Positions 7,970 through 17,083 of a stretch of 34,354 bases of DNA are shown one piece after another; positions within the stretch are counted from its first letter, which is position 1, and the number at the start of each line of letters is the position of its first letter. The translations under genes and the position numbers were made by a program. A model generated the notes under the pieces. The model did no database searches. It worked only from the letters and a program-made list of their open reading frames with translations, and was not told the origin of the DNA. Origin of the DNA: Desulfobacteraceae bacterium (GTDB taxonomy: Bacteria; Desulfobacterota; Desulfobacteria; Desulfobacterales; Desulfosalsimonadaceae); contig JABZFM010000040.1 of NCBI GenBank assembly GCA_014237465.1, positions 1-34,354 on the forward strand. The letters are read 5' to 3'.

Positions 7970-9667
7970 ATGTTAAGTATTCGAAAAATCAGTGCCGCCG
8001 GCCTCACATACCGTCACTTTGCCCGTTACCGTCAAATCGTCACCATTTTATTCAAGTACGGCTTTGAAAATATTCTGGGTGCATTTAAAATCGACAAATA
8101 CATTAACGTCGGCCTGAAACTAATTTCCCGGAAACGACGGGAACTGATGGATAACCATTCCCGCCCCCAACGGGTTCGAATGGCTCTGGAAGATCTCGGG
8201 CCCACATTTATTAAACTCGGCCAGGCCCTGTCCATGCGCCCTGATTTTGTTTCCGTTGAATTTATCAATGAGTTATCCAAGCTCCAGGACATGGTTCCCC
8301 CATGTGATTTTCCTGAAATAAAAGCAATCATTGAATCCGAGTTTAACCTAGAGATAGATGAAATATTTGATTTTTTTGATATAACTCCTATCGCATCCGC
8401 GTCCATCGGCCAGGTGCACAAAGCCCGTTTAAAGGATGGCCGCGAGGTGGCGGTCAAAGTCCAGCGCCCGGATCTGGACAAACTGATCGCCGTGGACTTA
8501 GGGATTATGTACCATCTGGCATCTCTGATCGAAAATAATATAGCGGAAATATCATTTATCCGACCGGTCAAAATTGTTGAAGAATTTACCCGAATTATAG
8601 CAAAGGAACTTGATTACAATATTGAAGCCAATCACCTGGAACGGTTTGCGCGGGATTTCTCTGATGACCCCACCATCCATATTCCCGAGGTCTATCGGAT
8701 ACTGACCTCAAAAAGGGTGCTGACAATGGAATTCATTTACGGCACCAAAGCCTCGGATATCAAAAGTCTCGAAAAAGCAGGGATCGATAAAAAGAAGATT
8801 ACCTGTAATGGCGCTAATCTTCTTTTAAAACAAATATTTGACCATGGATTTTTCCATTCAGACCCCCATTCGGGAAATATTTTTATTCTGGCAAACAACG
8901 TCATTGCCATGCTGGATTTCGGTCAGGTGGGCGCGGTGGATCAGCAGTCCAAAGAAGACTTTGTTGATTTAATCGAAAGTGTCGTGCTTCAAAATCCATT
9001 CAAAGCAACACGCCAGCTTCTTAGAATCACATATTGGGACAAAAAACCGGATATCCGGCGACTTGAAAAGGAAGTCGCTGATTTTATAGGCAACCACTTG
9101 CATAAACCCTTAAAAGAATTGAATATAAGCCTCCTGATCCAGGATCTTTTAAACATTGTTTCCCGTTACAAACTGAGGATTCCGCCGGATATTTTTTTAA
9201 TGATGAAAGCACTGGGCACTATTGAAGGAATTGCCCGGCGCCTGGATCCTGATTTTGACATGATTGAACAGGCGGCACCATTTATAAAACAGATCAAAAT
9301 GGAGCGGGTAACGCCCCAGCGCCTTTCAGATGACCTCTACACACTTACCGGAGAATTCATTCAATTTTTCAAACAATTCCCCACGGATATGATGGAAATT
9401 TCACGTCTTATAAAGGAACAAAAGCTTTCCTTGAGAATCGACAAAAAAAGTTTAGAAACCATTCAGTCAGCAAACAATAAAACAGGCAATCGTATTTCCT
9501 TTTCAATCATCATTGCCGCATTGATCATCGGATCAGCCATTGTTATTATTGCCAAAACTCCGCCTTTTGTTTTCGGTATGTCCTTTTTGGGATTTTCTGG
9601 TATTGCCGTATCTGCTGTTATGGGTCTGTGGCTTTTTATCGGCATTGTCAGAAATGGGCGATTGTAA
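7970..9667 (+). CDS. ABC1/AarF/UbiB family atypical kinase-like protein
   Basis: A 565-residue protein from ATG 7970; the in-frame start at 7826 is rejected because its 48 codons lie inside a palindromic repeat and have no family character. The UbiB-family signature KLGQ is at 82-85 in LGPTFIKLGQALSMRPD, the Ala-rich nucleotide loop ASASIGQV at 142-149, and the lysine in AVKVQ at 161-165. FHSDPHSGN (about 295-304) and LDFGQVG (about 314-320) supply the catalytic and metal-binding Asp residues. Two hydrophobic C-terminal segments would anchor it in the membrane. Relatives assist quinone synthesis as ATPases. In an anaerobe this would more likely concern menaquinone or another lipid than aerobic ubiquinone. 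Confidence 0.9.
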   Translation: MLSIRKISAAGLTYRHFARYRQIVTILFKYGFENILGAFKIDKYINVGLKLISRKRRELMDNHSRPQRVRMALEDLGPTFIKLGQALSMRPDFVSVEFINELSKLQDMVPPCDFPEIKAIIESEFNLEIDEIFDFFDITPIASASIGQVHKARLKDGREVAVKVQRPDLDKLIAVDLGIMYHLASLIENNIAEISFIRPVKIVEEFTRIIAKELDYNIEANHLERFARDFSDDPTIHIPEVYRILTSKRVLTMEFIYGTKASDIKSLEKAGIDKKKITCNGANLLLKQIFDHGFFHSDPHSGNIFILANNVIAMLDFGQVGAVDQQSKEDFVDLIESVVLQNPFKATRQLLRITYWDKKPDIRRLEKEVADFIGNHLHKPLKELNISLLIQDLLNIVSRYKLRIPPDIFLMMKALGTIEGIARRLDPDFDMIEQAAPFIKQIKMERVTPQRLSDDLYTLTGEFIQFFKQFPTDMMEISRLIKEQKLSLRIDKKSLETIQSANNKTGNRISFSIIIAALIIGSAIVIIAKTPPFVFGMSFLGFSGIAVSAVMGLWLFIGIVRNGRL

Positions 9668-9671
9668 AGAT

Positions 9672-9705
9672 GGTAGAAGGTTTAAGGTGGAAGGTAGAAG
9701 GTTTA
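9672..9705. repeat. Short direct repeat of 13 bp
   Basis: The 13-mer ggtagaaggttta occurs at 9672-9684 and 9693-9705, just after the UbiB-family gene. It is low-complexity, purine-rich DNA of unknown origin; nothing else is seen before the minC promoter. Confidence 0.5.
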
Positions 9706-9822
9706 CTCAAAACAACCCCGTACAGCATAAATTAATCTGTGAATATTTACAAAATAATTTAAAAGTTCTGCCCTCACCCATCTCTTCGAAAAATTTTTTT
9801 TTACCTTCTGTTTTTTTCTCGC

Positions 9823-9852
9823 TTGACATATATGTTGTATTTTTAATATATG
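9823..9852 (+). promoter_or_regulatory. Candidate sigma-70 promoter for minCDE
   Basis: A perfect TTGACA at 9823-9828 is followed after 18 bases by TATATG at 9847-9852, about 55 bases before minC. The T-rich stretch just before it may include the end of the preceding transcript. Confidence 0.5.
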
Positions 9853-9906
9853 TATCTACTAAATGTATGGCATTAAATTAATCCTTAAATTCTCAAAATC
9901 GACAAA

Positions 9907-10602
9907 ATGAATCACAATGAGGTTCCACCGGTCAAATTAAAAGGCGTTGGCGACAGTCTCTGGGTTTCCGTGAATCCGTCCCTGCCGGTTGAACAGTTAA
10001 AAAAAGAATTGGTCAAACCTTTTGAACGCCTCAAGCACCTGGCGATTAACGCCAGGGTCATCATTGATACGGGCAGGGATGATCAGGAAGATAATGATCA
10101 ATTAATTGAAAAACTGGGCAGCTATTTAAAAGCAGAATTTCAGGTCGGCCATGTAACAAAACCCACTCCCCCGAAGCGCTCGGTGAATAAAAACAGAATC
10201 CGGCAGCAGGATATGGGAAATGCCTGGCACCACTACAGAAACGATGGTTTGCTGATTGCCGGGCGTGTTCGATCGGGCCAGAAAATCCAGGCAAAAAAGC
10301 ATCTCATCATTCTTGGTGATTTAAACCCCGGCGCCGAAGTCATTGCCGGCGGGGATATTATTATCATGGGATGCCTGCAAGGCAAGGCGTCGGCCGGACA
10401 GCCGGACAACGAAGAGGCCATCATTATGGCACTGGAATTCAAACCCACACAGATTCAAATCGGCGGGTTTGTAGCTGCCGGAATAGCCGACTCATCCGGC
10501 AACCGGCCGGAATTCGCGTCCGTGGAAGATAACGCCATCATCGTCGTTGATTATATAAAAGGGAATCCGTTCAGGCGGTTAGCATGGCCGGAGGTCCGCT
10601 AG
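9907..10602 (+). CDS. minC: Septum site-determining protein MinC
   Basis: Inhibitor of FtsZ ring assembly, recruited to the membrane by MinD to keep division at mid-cell. The 231-residue length is normal. The N-terminal FtsZ-interacting domain is divergent. After a proline-rich linker near residues 86-92, the conserved C-terminal beta-helix begins with GLLIAGRVRSGQKI, continues LIILGDLNPGAEVIAGGDI and closes with QIGGFVAAG. It is the first gene of minCDE. Beside minD and minE the identification is secure. Confidence 0.94.
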   Translation: MNHNEVPPVKLKGVGDSLWVSVNPSLPVEQLKKELVKPFERLKHLAINARVIIDTGRDDQEDNDQLIEKLGSYLKAEFQVGHVTKPTPPKRSVNKNRIRQQDMGNAWHHYRNDGLLIAGRVRSGQKIQAKKHLIILGDLNPGAEVIAGGDIIIMGCLQGKASAGQPDNEEAIIMALEFKPTQIQIGGFVAAGIADSSGNRPEFASVEDNAIIVVDYIKGNPFRRLAWPEVR

Positions 10603-10660
10603 CAGTTTTAGCACCGGTTAATTTTTTAAACAGCAAATCTTTTGGCCAAAGAGGTGAAGT

Positions 10661-11461
10661 GTGGATGGAAAAGTCATAGTTGTAACTTCAGGAAAAGGGG
10701 GCGTCGGTAAAACAACCATATCCGCCTCACTTGGTGCGGCACTTGCAATGCAGGGAAAACGCGTCGCTGTTGTGGACATGGATATCGGTCTCAGAAATCT
10801 GGATGTAGTCATGGGACTTGAAAACCGGATTGTCTTTAATATTGTCGATATTATCAAAGGCCGCTGTAAAATAAAACAGGCGGCAATCAAGGATCGGCGA
10901 ATAGACAATCTTTTTCTTATTCCTGCTTCACAGAGTGATGACAAAGATGCCATCAAACCGGAAAATATGATCTGGCTGACTAACAGACTCAGAAAAGAAT
11001 TTGATGTCACGCTTCTAGATTGTCCGGCAGGAATCGAACAGGGTTTCAAAAATTCCATCGCTGCTGCCGATGAGGCTGTGGTGGTCTGCACACCGGAGGT
11101 GTCTGCCGTCAGGGATGCGGACAGAATTATCGGCCTGCTCTATGCCCAATCCATCACACCGAAACTGATTGTTAACCGAATTGTTCCCGAAATGGTAAAA
11201 AGCGGTAATATGCTGAGTCATGAAGACGTTGTTGAGGTCCTTTCGATTGATTTGATCGGACTAATTGAGATGGATGACCGGGTTGTTGTGTCCACCAATA
11301 CCGGAACACCTCTGGTTTTACAGGAAGAATCCAAAGCCGGAATGGCCCTGAAACGTATTGCCTTACGGCTTGATGGACACCCCGATCTTCCCATTGAAAA
11401 TCCCATGGATAAAAAAAGCTTCTGGAAAAAACTCGGTTCGAAATTCAACCGAAAAAATTAA
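10661..11461 (+). CDS. minD: Septum site-determining ATPase MinD
   Basis: Membrane-cycling ATPase that carries MinC and is displaced by MinE. The start is a GTG at 10661 (an ATG four bases on is out of frame), with GAGGTG just upstream. The 266-residue protein has the deviant Walker A KGGVGKTT at 12-19, VDMDIGLRNLD near 39-49, DCPAGIEQGF (switch II) and PEVSAVRDADR. It ends in a basic amphipathic helix, KKSFWKKLGSKFNRKN, the expected membrane-targeting sequence. It lies 58 bases after minC and nine before minE. Confidence 0.96.
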   Translation: MDGKVIVVTSGKGGVGKTTISASLGAALAMQGKRVAVVDMDIGLRNLDVVMGLENRIVFNIVDIIKGRCKIKQAAIKDRRIDNLFLIPASQSDDKDAIKPENMIWLTNRLRKEFDVTLLDCPAGIEQGFKNSIAAADEAVVVCTPEVSAVRDADRIIGLLYAQSITPKLIVNRIVPEMVKSGNMLSHEDVVEVLSIDLIGLIEMDDRVVVSTNTGTPLVLQEESKAGMALKRIALRLDGHPDLPIENPMDKKSFWKKLGSKFNRKN

Positions 11462-11470
11462 GGATCACCC

Positions 11471-11752
11471 ATGAATTTTAACACACTGCTGAAGAAATTA
11501 ATGAATAAAAGCGACAGCAAGGATATTGCAAAAAAACGGCTTAAATTTGCACTGCTGACGGACAAGCTTGAAATTAAAACAGATACGCTGGGAAATCTTC
11601 AAAAAGACCTGGTGGAAGTTATCTCGCGATACTTTGAAATTGATAATGAATCAATCAAAATCGATATTCAGCGCTCAGAAGAATGCTCCGCACTGATTTT
11701 CAATACACCGATTATTTCAGCCCATAGACAAATGGGAATTCCGGCGGCATAA
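11471..11752 (+). CDS. minE: Cell division topological specificity factor MinE
   Basis: Stimulates the MinD ATPase and drives pole-to-pole oscillation. At 93 residues it is of normal size. The N-terminal membrane/MinD-binding helix region reads AKKRLKFALLTDKLEI at 20-35, matching the family's AKxRL core, and the C-terminal dimerisation domain follows (LVEVISRYFEIDNESIKIDI). It lies nine bases after minD, so it is probably translationally coupled. A palindromic repeat follows it directly. Confidence 0.92.
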   Translation: MNFNTLLKKLMNKSDSKDIAKKRLKFALLTDKLEIKTDTLGNLQKDLVEVISRYFEIDNESIKIDIQRSEECSALIFNTPIISAHRQMGIPAA

Positions 11753-11753
11753 T

Positions 11754-11873
11754 AGGGGCTCTCGCAAAAACAACTTCACATTTTAAGCGTCGATACATCC
11801 CGACTGTTATTTTTTGCGCCTTGCCATCCGGGCGTCTCAGCACTTAAAATTGTAAATTGATTTCGTGAACCCT
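11754..11873. repeat. Palindromic element between convergent minE and HD gene
   Basis: Outer arms aggggctctcgcaaaaacaa and its imperfect complement near 11855-11873, with inner ttttaag/cttaaaa pairing, make a 120-bp imperfect palindrome. It contains the decamer gcgccttgcc (11816-11825) shared with the 7791-7930 element. Lying between two convergent genes, it may serve as a bidirectional terminator. Confidence 0.6.
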
Positions 11874-11888
11874 ATAACAGGGTGGCTT

Positions 11889-12653
11889 TTATAAATATTC
11901 GGCAAATTCGGATTGAATAAATTTATAGATATCTTCGCCAATACTAAGGCCGAGATCAATAAACTGAGGTCCGTACTTCCGTCCCGTGGGAGTACGAAAC
12001 GTATCCTTAATTTTTTCCAAAAAGGAGACCCCCCTCGGATACAAAGCCATAAATTTATTAATGGGGATATTGGCATACGACACCATGGCCCAGACGGTAT
12101 GGGTAAAATTTTCCGTTCCCCACCGGAATTTATCCGCATCATAGAGACAGCCTGAAAGGAGTTCGCCCGCAGGGGTTCTGCACACCTTGATGTCCCCAAA
12201 AGCCTCATGGTTCTCGATTGCCAGACAGATGTCGGTAACATCCTCTTCGGCAAAAAGATACTGCTCAAGTACTTTTTCTGAAAAAACAGCACCTTCTTTT
12301 GCATGGTTTTTATGCTTCCGCTTGATATCATGAAGCAGGCCGGCACACTGGGCCATGCGCACCCGATGTTTTAACTCACTGCCGAATCCGGCACCTTCTA
12401 TTCTTTGCCCTTCGATGATTGCCAGGGTTCCGGCATCATGGGCCACTTTCCGGACATGATCCAGCCCATGACCGAAATCATCTTCAATATTCTCCGCCAC
12501 ATAATCATACAGTTCCCTTACTACCGGATCGGTTGAAAAAAATTGCAAAGAAGAATCGACCTGGTCCGGATAATCCTGATAAAAATCCGCTTCAGGGTAT
12601 TGCTCAGCGATCCTCAACGCCTGCTTGTGAATTTTCCTATAAAGTGAATTCAT
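11889..12653 (-). CDS. HD-domain phosphohydrolase
   Basis: A 254-residue protein of the metal-dependent HD superfamily, probably cytoplasmic. The motif residues are H66 in GHGLDHVRKV, H108-D109 in LLHDIKRKH, a following His in NHAKEGA, H149 in ENHE, and D172/D174 in YDADKF. This order fits a two-metal HD phosphohydrolase acting on a nucleotide or phosphate ester; the substrate is unknown. The N-terminal 60 residues are helical. It is convergent with minE and followed upstream by an amidohydrolase gene 71 bases away on the same strand, so the two may share a transcript. Confidence 0.85.
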   Translation of the reverse strand: MNSLYRKIHKQALRIAEQYPEADFYQDYPDQVDSSLQFFSTDPVVRELYDYVAENIEDDFGHGLDHVRKVAHDAGTLAIIEGQRIEGAGFGSELKHRVRMAQCAGLLHDIKRKHKNHAKEGAVFSEKVLEQYLFAEEDVTDICLAIENHEAFGDIKVCRTPAGELLSGCLYDADKFRWGTENFTHTVWAMVSYANIPINKFMALYPRGVSFLEKIKDTFRTPTGRKYGPQFIDLGLSIGEDIYKFIQSEFAEYL

Positions 12654-12724
12654 TCCAATATACTCAACATATTTTTAACACGCAGTTAACCGGCAACCAA
12701 TGACATCTATAAACCTGTTTTTTA

Positions 12725-13564
12725 TCAGACATTAAACAGATGCGAAGCATTTACACCGCAAATCAATTTCTTCTCATCATCGGACAGTCCGGCTGTTTCC
12801 ATTTCCTTATAGTACCTTGCCGGTTTGATCAGCGGATAATCGGTTCCCATCAGTATTTTATCCATACCTGCCATTGTTTTTGCCGCCTGGTATATTTCCG
12901 GAGAATACAGAAACGGCGATGCCGCCGTATCATAATAAATATTTTTCAGCGTTTCCTTGACTTCTTTTTTAAGCAGGGTATAGAAAAAAATCCCACCCCC
13001 CCAGTGGGCCAGAATAATTTTATTGTCCGAAAATTTTTTTGCCATATCATATATCTGCGACAGCGTATTGGGTGTCTTTCCCGGGTACTGGTACCCCACC
13101 GGCTCATTGGTGTGTATCATAACAGGCACATTTTTTTCCCGGCATAATTTCATGACCGGTTCCAGCATTTTAATCGCTTCTGCTTCAATTCCAGACTGGT
13201 AAAATGCCAGTTCCCCAACACCGGAAAGCCCACCATCAAGACATCTTTGAACCTCTTTTGCCGCGCCCTTGCTATACATATCAACACAGCAGAATCCGAT
13301 TAACCGGTCCGAAAATTTATTGACCGACTCCAGAATATAATCATTATTTTTCTTAAAATATTCATCCTTTTTCCAAGGAAACCCGAATGTTACCGATTTA
13401 TCAACCCCGTTTTCATCCATGGACCGAACCAGGTCCTCTGCCGTGACGAGTCTGGATTTCGGGGAATTATATAAAAGTTGAAACGGTTCTTCTCCTTTAA
13501 AATAGTTTTCACGATGCTCGCAGACATCTTTCGGAAATATATGGGTATGCACATCAATAATCAT
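12725..13564 (-). CDS. Amidohydrolase-2 family TIM-barrel hydrolase
   Basis: A 279-residue metal-dependent hydrolase or decarboxylase-like protein of the amidohydrolase-related (ACMSD-like) family. It opens with the HxH metal motif in MIIDVHTHIFP; further metal ligands appear in VMIHTNEP, IILAHWGGGIFF and LMGTDYPLI. Start ATG 13564 is supported by GGAGGAAG four bases upstream. The reaction cannot be assigned. It probably precedes the HD-domain gene in one minus-strand unit. Confidence 0.85.
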   Translation of the reverse strand: MIIDVHTHIFPKDVCEHRENYFKGEEPFQLLYNSPKSRLVTAEDLVRSMDENGVDKSVTFGFPWKKDEYFKKNNDYILESVNKFSDRLIGFCCVDMYSKGAAKEVQRCLDGGLSGVGELAFYQSGIEAEAIKMLEPVMKLCREKNVPVMIHTNEPVGYQYPGKTPNTLSQIYDMAKKFSDNKIILAHWGGGIFFYTLLKKEVKETLKNIYYDTAASPFLYSPEIYQAAKTMAGMDKILMGTDYPLIKPARYYKEMETAGLSDDEKKLICGVNASHLFNV

Positions 13565-13609
13565 TTTCTTCCTCCGTTTATGAACAAATTACCTGTAAGA
13601 GCTTTTAAC

Positions 13610-13639
13610 TTGACTGGTTCAATTGGTATGCTCTATATT
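13610..13639 (+). promoter_or_regulatory. Candidate sigma-70 promoter
   Basis: TTGACT at 13610-13615 and TATATT at 13634-13639 with an 18-base spacer, about 80 bases before the pyruvate-kinase-like gene. A second -10-like TATAAT lies at 13670-13675. This gap is divergent from the amidohydrolase gene. Confidence 0.4.
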
Positions 13640-13718
13640 TATTAAAAATAACGATTTTGTAAATACTATTATAATGCGTCTCTCAAATGAAAACAAACTC
13701 TCAACAAGGATTTAACAA

Positions 13719-14288
13719 ATGAGCATGGGAACATTATTCACGCATTTCGAAGAACCGGGAAAAATTAATACTCAGCAAACACTTGAGTTTGCTTATGATC
13801 GGGGGAAAGAAGCAGGGTTAAGCGAAGTCGTGGTGGCTTCAACCACCGGGGAAACCGCCTACAAGGCGATGGAAATATTTAAAGGGTTCAAAATTACCGC
13901 TGTCACTTATCATTGTGGATTCAAGGAACCTTTTAAAAAAACCATGAAGGATGATGTTCAAAAAGACCTGGAAGTTGAGGGTATCCGAGTTGTCCAGGCC
14001 ACTCACGCCCTTTCCGGCGTTGAGCGATCCATTGCCAAAAAATACACCGGGAGTTACCCGGTTCTGCTGATAGCCGATACATTAAGACTTTTTGGCCATG
14101 GAACCAAGGTCGCGGTTGAAATCACAATCATGGCCGCCGATGCCGGTGCCCTGACCGGCAATGATATTATCGCCATTGGCGGAACAGCCAAGGGAGTGGA
14201 TACTGCCTTAATCGTCAAACCCGCCCACCAGTCCAATTTTTTTGACCTTCGCATCAAAGAGATTATCTGCAAACCAAGAACATTTTAA
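13719..14288 (+). CDS. Stand-alone pyruvate kinase C-terminal-domain-like protein
   Basis: A 189-residue protein resembling only the regulatory alpha/beta (C-terminal) domain of pyruvate kinase, without the catalytic barrel. The pattern SEVVVASTTGETAYKAMEIF at about 36-55 corresponds to the segment that binds allosteric effectors, and IIAIGGTAKGVDTALIVKPA ends the fold. Small stand-alone proteins of this kind occur in many bacteria and archaea with no known function; a ligand-sensing or uncharacterised enzymatic role is possible. It has AAGGA eight bases upstream and is followed after 22 bases by trmL, so the pair is probably one operon. Confidence 0.8.
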   Translation: MSMGTLFTHFEEPGKINTQQTLEFAYDRGKEAGLSEVVVASTTGETAYKAMEIFKGFKITAVTYHCGFKEPFKKTMKDDVQKDLEVEGIRVVQATHALSGVERSIAKKYTGSYPVLLIADTLRLFGHGTKVAVEITIMAADAGALTGNDIIAIGGTAKGVDTALIVKPAHQSNFFDLRIKEIICKPRTF

Positions 14289-14310
14289 ATATTGAAAAAC
14301 TGATTTGTAA

Positions 14311-14796
14311 ATGAGCTCTTCGATTGAGCGTCACGTGGTTCTCATCGCCCCGGAAATACACTGGAATACCGGAAATATCGGGCGAAGCTGCATCGGCACC
14401 GACGCATACCTGCACCTGATTAAACCGCTGGGTTTTTCCTTAGACAGCCGGGAAGTGAAGCGGGCCGGATTAGACTATTGGTCCAATGTCAAACTTTCGG
14501 TGTGGGATCACTTTCACGCCTTTTATACATCCAGTCATGTAGAAAAAAATGAAGTGGCCCTGTTTACAAAAACAGGAAAGAATTCGGTCTGGAGCCTCCC
14601 CCATCTCCAAAGACTTTTTTTAATTTTTGGATCTGAAACCAAAGGGATTCCCGAAAATATCAGAAAGCAGTTTAACGAGGAGTCCACCTATCACATCCCC
14701 ATCCGCAATGAAATCAGGAGTCTGAACCTTTCAACATCGGTCGGGATCGCCCTGTATGAAAGCCTGCGCCCTTTTCCATCCTTTCATCAATGGTAA
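14311..14796 (+). CDS. trmL: tRNA (cytidine(34)-2'-O)-methyltransferase
   Basis: SPOUT-class enzyme methylating the wobble ribose of leucine tRNAs with SAM. The 161-residue size is typical of the minimal TrmL form without extra RNA-binding domain. Motif 1 is NTGNIGRSC near 19-27, motif 2 FGSETKGIP near 110-118, and motif 3 IRSLNLSTSVGIALYE near 134-149, which form the trefoil-knot cofactor site. It follows the pyruvate-kinase-like gene by 22 bases. Confidence 0.92.
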   Translation: MSSSIERHVVLIAPEIHWNTGNIGRSCIGTDAYLHLIKPLGFSLDSREVKRAGLDYWSNVKLSVWDHFHAFYTSSHVEKNEVALFTKTGKNSVWSLPHLQRLFLIFGSETKGIPENIRKQFNEESTYHIPIRNEIRSLNLSTSVGIALYESLRPFPSFHQW

Positions 14797-14864
14797 AACC
14801 CGAATTTCTCCGGACGATTGGCACTCAACAGTGACGGCAGATGCATGGGATTACCGTTCTGTCC

Positions 14865-15779
14865 TCAACCTCTTTCTTTAATCAGCCCCCCTCGTTTCAG
14901 ATGCTGCTGATAGAACAGCCGGCTTTTTTTACCGTCACCTAATATTGATTTTAAATATTTGATATTATTTCTAATGGATTCGGTATACAGATCCCGGTCA
15001 ACTTGCCATCGATATTTGAAGTGATTTGACATGTTTAACGAAATATTGTCAAAATCATATGTCAGGCGTTTTCGGGTGACATTATTATAAAACCCTTCGG
15101 TCTTCTCAAGAAGCTCTCCTTCGGAATCAAAACCGGGAATACCGGCTTCTTCAAATTCCTTAAACAACAGGATCAATTTTTCCAGGTAATGGCGGTCCGC
15201 CATCTGGGCTAGCAAATCTGCAGAGCCGACTATCTTCCCAAGATTTTCAATTTCCTGCGACCGAAAAGAAATGTCTGCCACTTCAATTTTTAAATTAGTA
15301 CATTTGATAAGCTGGGCACAATCATCCATCTGCTGATCTGAAAAATCATTTGCCTTCAGATTTTTCTGCATAAACCTAACACTGCGCTTTTCATGTCCAA
15401 TGGTATATTTGGCGCCGGTCCCTTTTCTATCCTGCTTGGTCTGGATGAGTCCGGAATCATGAAACAATGCGGCAATCAACCCGAGCATGACATTTTCCGG
15501 TTCAAACCGGTAACCGCCCTTAACACTCCCGTGAATCAGCCGGGCAGTGGCCAGGGTGACCATGGTGGTATGTTCCAGATTATGATATTTGGTGTTGGAA
15601 GCCTGATAACCGGGATACTCACCGTTGAATAACCGAACAATATCCTGGTACACAGATTGAAACTGATCCATGATACTGTCAGAATCAAGCAGAGAAACAA
15701 TCGTAACAATTTCCGACAGAACCGCCTTATGATCCTGACTGTCGAGCAAATCATACAGTTTGGTTGCTTCTTTCTCCAT
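14865..15779 (-). CDS. HD-domain phosphodiesterase-like protein
   Basis: A 304-residue HD-superfamily protein. Candidate ligands are H66 and H70 in YHNLEHT, H107-D108 in FHDSG, H129 in GHEKRS, and Asp residues in GSADLLAQMAD. The arrangement YHNxxH/FHD resembles cyclic-nucleotide-phosphodiesterase-type HD domains rather than HD-GYP. No sensor domain is visible. It lies 71 bases downstream of the GAF/HD-GYP gene on the same strand, suggesting a signalling unit. The substrate is unknown. Confidence 0.8.
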   Translation of the reverse strand: MEKEATKLYDLLDSQDHKAVLSEIVTIVSLLDSDSIMDQFQSVYQDIVRLFNGEYPGYQASNTKYHNLEHTTMVTLATARLIHGSVKGGYRFEPENVMLGLIAALFHDSGLIQTKQDRKGTGAKYTIGHEKRSVRFMQKNLKANDFSDQQMDDCAQLIKCTNLKIEVADISFRSQEIENLGKIVGSADLLAQMADRHYLEKLILLFKEFEEAGIPGFDSEGELLEKTEGFYNNVTRKRLTYDFDNISLNMSNHFKYRWQVDRDLYTESIRNNIKYLKSILGDGKKSRLFYQQHLKRGGLIKERG

Positions 15780-15850
15780 CCATCGCTCCGGTTATCGCTA
15801 TCATAATTTGTAGATGATAAAACCAAAAGGCGCCACTGAACTTAACTCAT

Positions 15851-17083
15851 TTATGATTCTTTGTATTTAAGACGAATTGCCTTGATAACAGGAAGAATCT
15901 GAAAAAATATTTTCACGATTTCAGGATCAAAGTGGTTTCCGGCTTCTGCCTCAATCACTTCAAGCACATGCTTATCACTCCAGGGATCCTTATACGAACG
16001 TCGGGAAATTAAAGCATCATATACATCCGCCAGGGACACAATGCGCGCGCTTAACGGTATTTCCTCTTTTCTCTTGGGTGGCCCCAGTTTGACATCCGCC
16101 TTCATTATGTCTTCTATTTTACCGGGATATCCTTTCCCGTTCCACTTTTCATGATGATTCAAGGCAATTTGCATGCTCATTTTATCAAGACTCGATGTCT
16201 GATTCATAAACAAGCGCCCCCCATAAACCGTATGCCATTTGATGGTATCAAATTCCCGGTCAGTCAATTTATCCGATTTTTTTAAAATATTATCCGGGAT
16301 CCCGACTTTCCCGACATCATGAAGCATGGCCGCAAGACGGATCAAATCCTTTTTCCGGTTTTTTTCCTGCTTATCAATACCATGCCTTGTTGCCCAGCGC
16401 TGATAAATTTCAGCTGAATACGCACCAACCCTTTGAACATGGGCACCGGTTTCCGTCGGATCCCTGAGTTCAGCCATTTTAACCATTCGCAGGATCATCT
16501 CCCGGTTCATAATACCACGGTCAATCGCAACGGCGGCGTTATTGGCAAGCAATGGGATAAGATCCTGGATCTTTTTTAGAAATTGAATGACCTGACCGTT
16601 CTCATCTTTTGCGTTGATCAACTGCATGACCCCGACCATACGGCCATGAAACGTATACAAAGGAACAGCTAGAATAGACCGGGTTTTATACCCGGCCTTC
16701 AAGTCATATTCGGAATTTAACATAAACGGACTACCTGAGGGAAGGTTGTACGCATCGTCGATAACAAGTGTATTACCGGTTAAAGCCACATAACCGACGA
16801 TGGATTGGTCATCAATGGGTACTGAAAAATCGACATAGATTTCCTCATTGGCTTCATCTTTCTTAAACAGGGTATCATTATGAACATATCCGAACCGCAG
16901 GTGATCATCTTCAACAATAAAAATCGAACCGGCATCGGCATTGGAAAGATGGCGGGCTTCATCAAGAATTTTATCGAGGATGGCGTCAATGTCCTGCAGA
17001 TAGTTGAATTCCTCGATTCTTTTCATAATCGAGGCGATTTCACTCTTCGGGTACCGGGTGTATTGGGAATGCTGGAATCCCAT
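15851..17083 (-). CDS. GAF domain HD-GYP protein, c-di-GMP phosphodiesterase
   Basis: A 410-residue cytoplasmic response protein with an N-terminal GAF sensor domain (about 20-190, with DAGSIFIVEDD and a typical SILAVPLY stretch) and a C-terminal HD-GYP domain. Catalytic residues seen are H255-D256 in MLHDVGKVGIPDNIL, HH at 310-311, and the GYP at 318-320 in HHEKWNGKGYP, then LADVYDALIS. HD-GYP proteins hydrolyse c-di-GMP to GMP through pGpG. GAF suggests control by a small ligand or redox state. A GAGGAG ribosome-binding site precedes the ATG. It is transcribed divergently from clpB. Confidence 0.92.
   Translation of the reverse strand: MGFQHSQYTRYPKSEIASIMKRIEEFNYLQDIDAILDKILDEARHLSNADAGSIFIVEDDHLRFGYVHNDTLFKKDEANEEIYVDFSVPIDDQSIVGYVALTGNTLVIDDAYNLPSGSPFMLNSEYDLKAGYKTRSILAVPLYTFHGRMVGVMQLINAKDENGQVIQFLKKIQDLIPLLANNAAVAIDRGIMNREMILRMVKMAELRDPTETGAHVQRVGAYSAEIYQRWATRHGIDKQEKNRKKDLIRLAAMLHDVGKVGIPDNILKKSDKLTDREFDTIKWHTVYGGRLFMNQTSSLDKMSMQIALNHHEKWNGKGYPGKIEDIMKADVKLGPPKRKEEIPLSARIVSLADVYDALISRRSYKDPWSDKHVLEVIEAEAGNHFDPEIVKIFFQILPVIKAIRLKYKES

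Noticed and set aside
14797-14864. Terminator between trmL and the convergent HD gene
   Set aside because: No stem with adequate length or T-tract could be found in the 68-bp gap.
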